Assembly: GCA_029879595.1 (NCBI GenBank)
Contig: JAOUPZ010000199.1
Location: 1 to 5,945, forward strand
Direction: 5' to 3'
Length of the DNA stretch: 5,945 bases
DNA from: Deltaproteobacteria bacterium
GTDB lineage: Bacteria > SAR324 > JACQKK01
The position numbers were made by a program, and so were the translations under genes. Shown here piece after piece: positions 5,715 to 5,945 of the stretch; position 1 is the first letter of the stretch; the number at the start of each line of letters is the position of its first letter. The notes beneath the pieces were generated by a model, which saw nothing but the letters and a program-made list of their open reading frames with translations, was not told the origin of the DNA and searched no databases.

Positions 5715-5721
5715 AATATAA
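5715..5721 (-). promoter_or_regulatory. Weak candidate -10 element for the SDR operon
   Basis: On the minus strand TTATATT (5721-5715) is the only AT-rich hexamer-like block between the upstream terminator-like element and the SDR start. The sequence 17 bases upstream does not resemble TTGACA, so the promoter would need an activator or an alternative sigma factor. A start near 5708 would place the 5688-5705 hairpin at the very beginning of the message. Confidence 0.3.
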
Positions 5722-5766
5722 CGTATCAAACCCGGTGCGGGATGCCAAAGCCCTGCGAGATGGCAG

Positions 5767-5793
5767 AAAAAAAACCGGACAACAAACTTCCGG
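5767..5793 (-). terminator. Terminator-like stem with T8 tail, minus strand
   Basis: Read on the minus strand, CCGGA (5793-5789) and TCCGG (5779-5775) form a 5-bp stem with a 9-nt loop, followed at once by eight T (5774-5767). The layout is that of an intrinsic terminator for transcription entering from the right, insulating the SDR operon. The stem is short and the loop long, so efficiency may be modest. Confidence 0.45.
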
Positions 5794-5816
5794 GGGGGTG
5801 CCGCACATTCGGCCGG

Positions 5817-5838
5817 CCCGGGGAAAGGCAGCCCCGGG
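5817..5838. repeat. GC-rich inverted repeat, 7-bp arms
   Basis: CCCGGGG (5817-5823) and CCCCGGG (5832-5838) are perfect arms around an 8-nt loop. No T-run follows on either strand, so termination would have to be Rho-independent without a U-tract, which is unlikely. It lies next to the 5767-5793 element and may simply add structure to a transcript entering from the right. Confidence 0.6.
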
Positions 5839-5874
5839 AGGCTTGATGGGGAGTCGGAAGACCGGCTGGCTGCG

Positions 5875-5887
5875 AAAATTGAATTTT
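5875..5887. repeat. 13-bp AT-rich palindrome AAAATTGAATTTT
   Basis: Six-base arms AAAATT and AATTTT flank a single central base. It lies about 26 bp upstream of the -35 of the plus-strand promoter at 5914-5941, the position of an upstream operator or UP-like element. A second perfect palindrome, A-T7-G-A7-T (5908-5924), overlaps that -35. Confidence 0.55.
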
Positions 5888-5913
5888 GCTTTTGCTCCGG
5901 TGCCGGCATTTTT

Positions 5914-5941
5914 TTGAAAAAAATAAAAAGCGTGTTATCAT
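5914..5941 (+). promoter_or_regulatory. Extended -10 promoter pointing rightwards out of the window
   Basis: TTGAAA (5914-5919) and TATCAT (5936-5941) are spaced by 16 bp, with TG at 5933-5934 forming the extended -10 TGn. The -35 is set in an A/T tract. Transcription would start near 5948, just outside the window, on the strand opposite to every gene seen here. It suggests a divergent gene or RNA next door. Confidence 0.5.
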
Positions 5942-5945
5942 GAAG

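Larger units (their letters stand above)
5642..5945. other. Non-coding region upstream of the SDR operon
   Basis: No gene is supported here. Open frames on both strands are short, Pro/Arg/Ser-rich and lack ribosome binding sites. The region holds the operon leader (to about 5710), a minus-strand terminator-like element (5767-5793), a GC-rich inverted repeat (5817-5838), and an AT-rich stretch with two palindromes and a plus-strand promoter (5875-5941). It looks like the boundary between the leftward operon and a rightward unit starting beyond the window. Confidence 0.65.

Noticed and set aside
5940..5945. ATGAAG at the right edge as the start of a plus-strand gene
   Set aside because: It overlaps the -10 of the outward promoter and has no ribosome binding site; only two codons are visible.
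1..5945. CRISPR arrays, insertion sequences, tRNA or rRNA genes
   Set aside because: No regularly spaced repeats, no transposase frame or terminal repeats, and no tRNA-like or rRNA-like segment was found by eye.

Overview
The window is GC-rich bacterial DNA. Every protein gene I can support lies on the minus strand, so it reads right to left. Two things place it among the former Deltaproteobacteria (Desulfobacterota), possibly a Desulfovibrio-like lineage: the sequence style of the RpoD fragment (region 1.1 'LDEIFLVLAEMGIDV', region 1.2 'DPVRMYLREMG', a long non-conserved insert) and the GC-rich codon use. This placement is an inference from memory, not a search result.

Layout from left to right: (i) 1-1929 holds the first 643 codons of rpoD, the housekeeping sigma factor. 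The gene runs off the left edge before the rest of region 3 and region 4. Its N-terminus is unusual: about 137 Lys/Ala-rich residues, then a tandem pentapeptide repeat, then region 1.1. (ii) 1930-2685 is a 756-base gap with no convincing gene. It contains a candidate rpoD promoter (2174-2204), a leader of roughly 240 nt rich in dyads, a triple 10-bp tandem repeat, and a 12-bp palindrome near 2550. (iii) 2686-5641 is a tight three-gene operon. Transcription runs from a short-chain dehydrogenase resembling type 2 3-hydroxyacyl-CoA dehydrogenase (HSD10), to a small Tat-signal subunit of the gluconate-2-dehydrogenase subunit 3 type, to a GMC-family flavoprotein with a C-x5-C-x3-C motif. Both junctions are 4-bp ATGA overlaps. 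(iv) 5642-5945 is non-coding. It holds the operon's ribosome binding site, a perfect 5' hairpin, a weak candidate promoter, a minus-strand terminator-like element, and a plus-strand extended -10 promoter pointing out of the window.

How the operon may work: the GMC protein has no signal peptide and the small protein has a twin-arginine signal. The pair therefore resembles Tat-exported FAD-dependent dehydrogenases in which the small subunit carries the catalytic subunit across the membrane (FAD-glucose dehydrogenase alpha/gamma; LaoA/LaoB long-chain alcohol oxidation in Pseudomonas aeruginosa). The cytoplasmic NAD-dependent SDR would then act on a related hydroxy or acyl-CoA intermediate. The physiological substrate cannot be read from the sequence; a lipophilic or long-chain alcohol is the best guess. 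No cytochrome subunit or aldehyde dehydrogenase is visible in the window.

The most unusual items are the histone-tail-like basic extension and repeat array on the sigma factor, the SDR/Tat-subunit/FeS-GMC gene combination, and the repeat-bearing rpoD leader.
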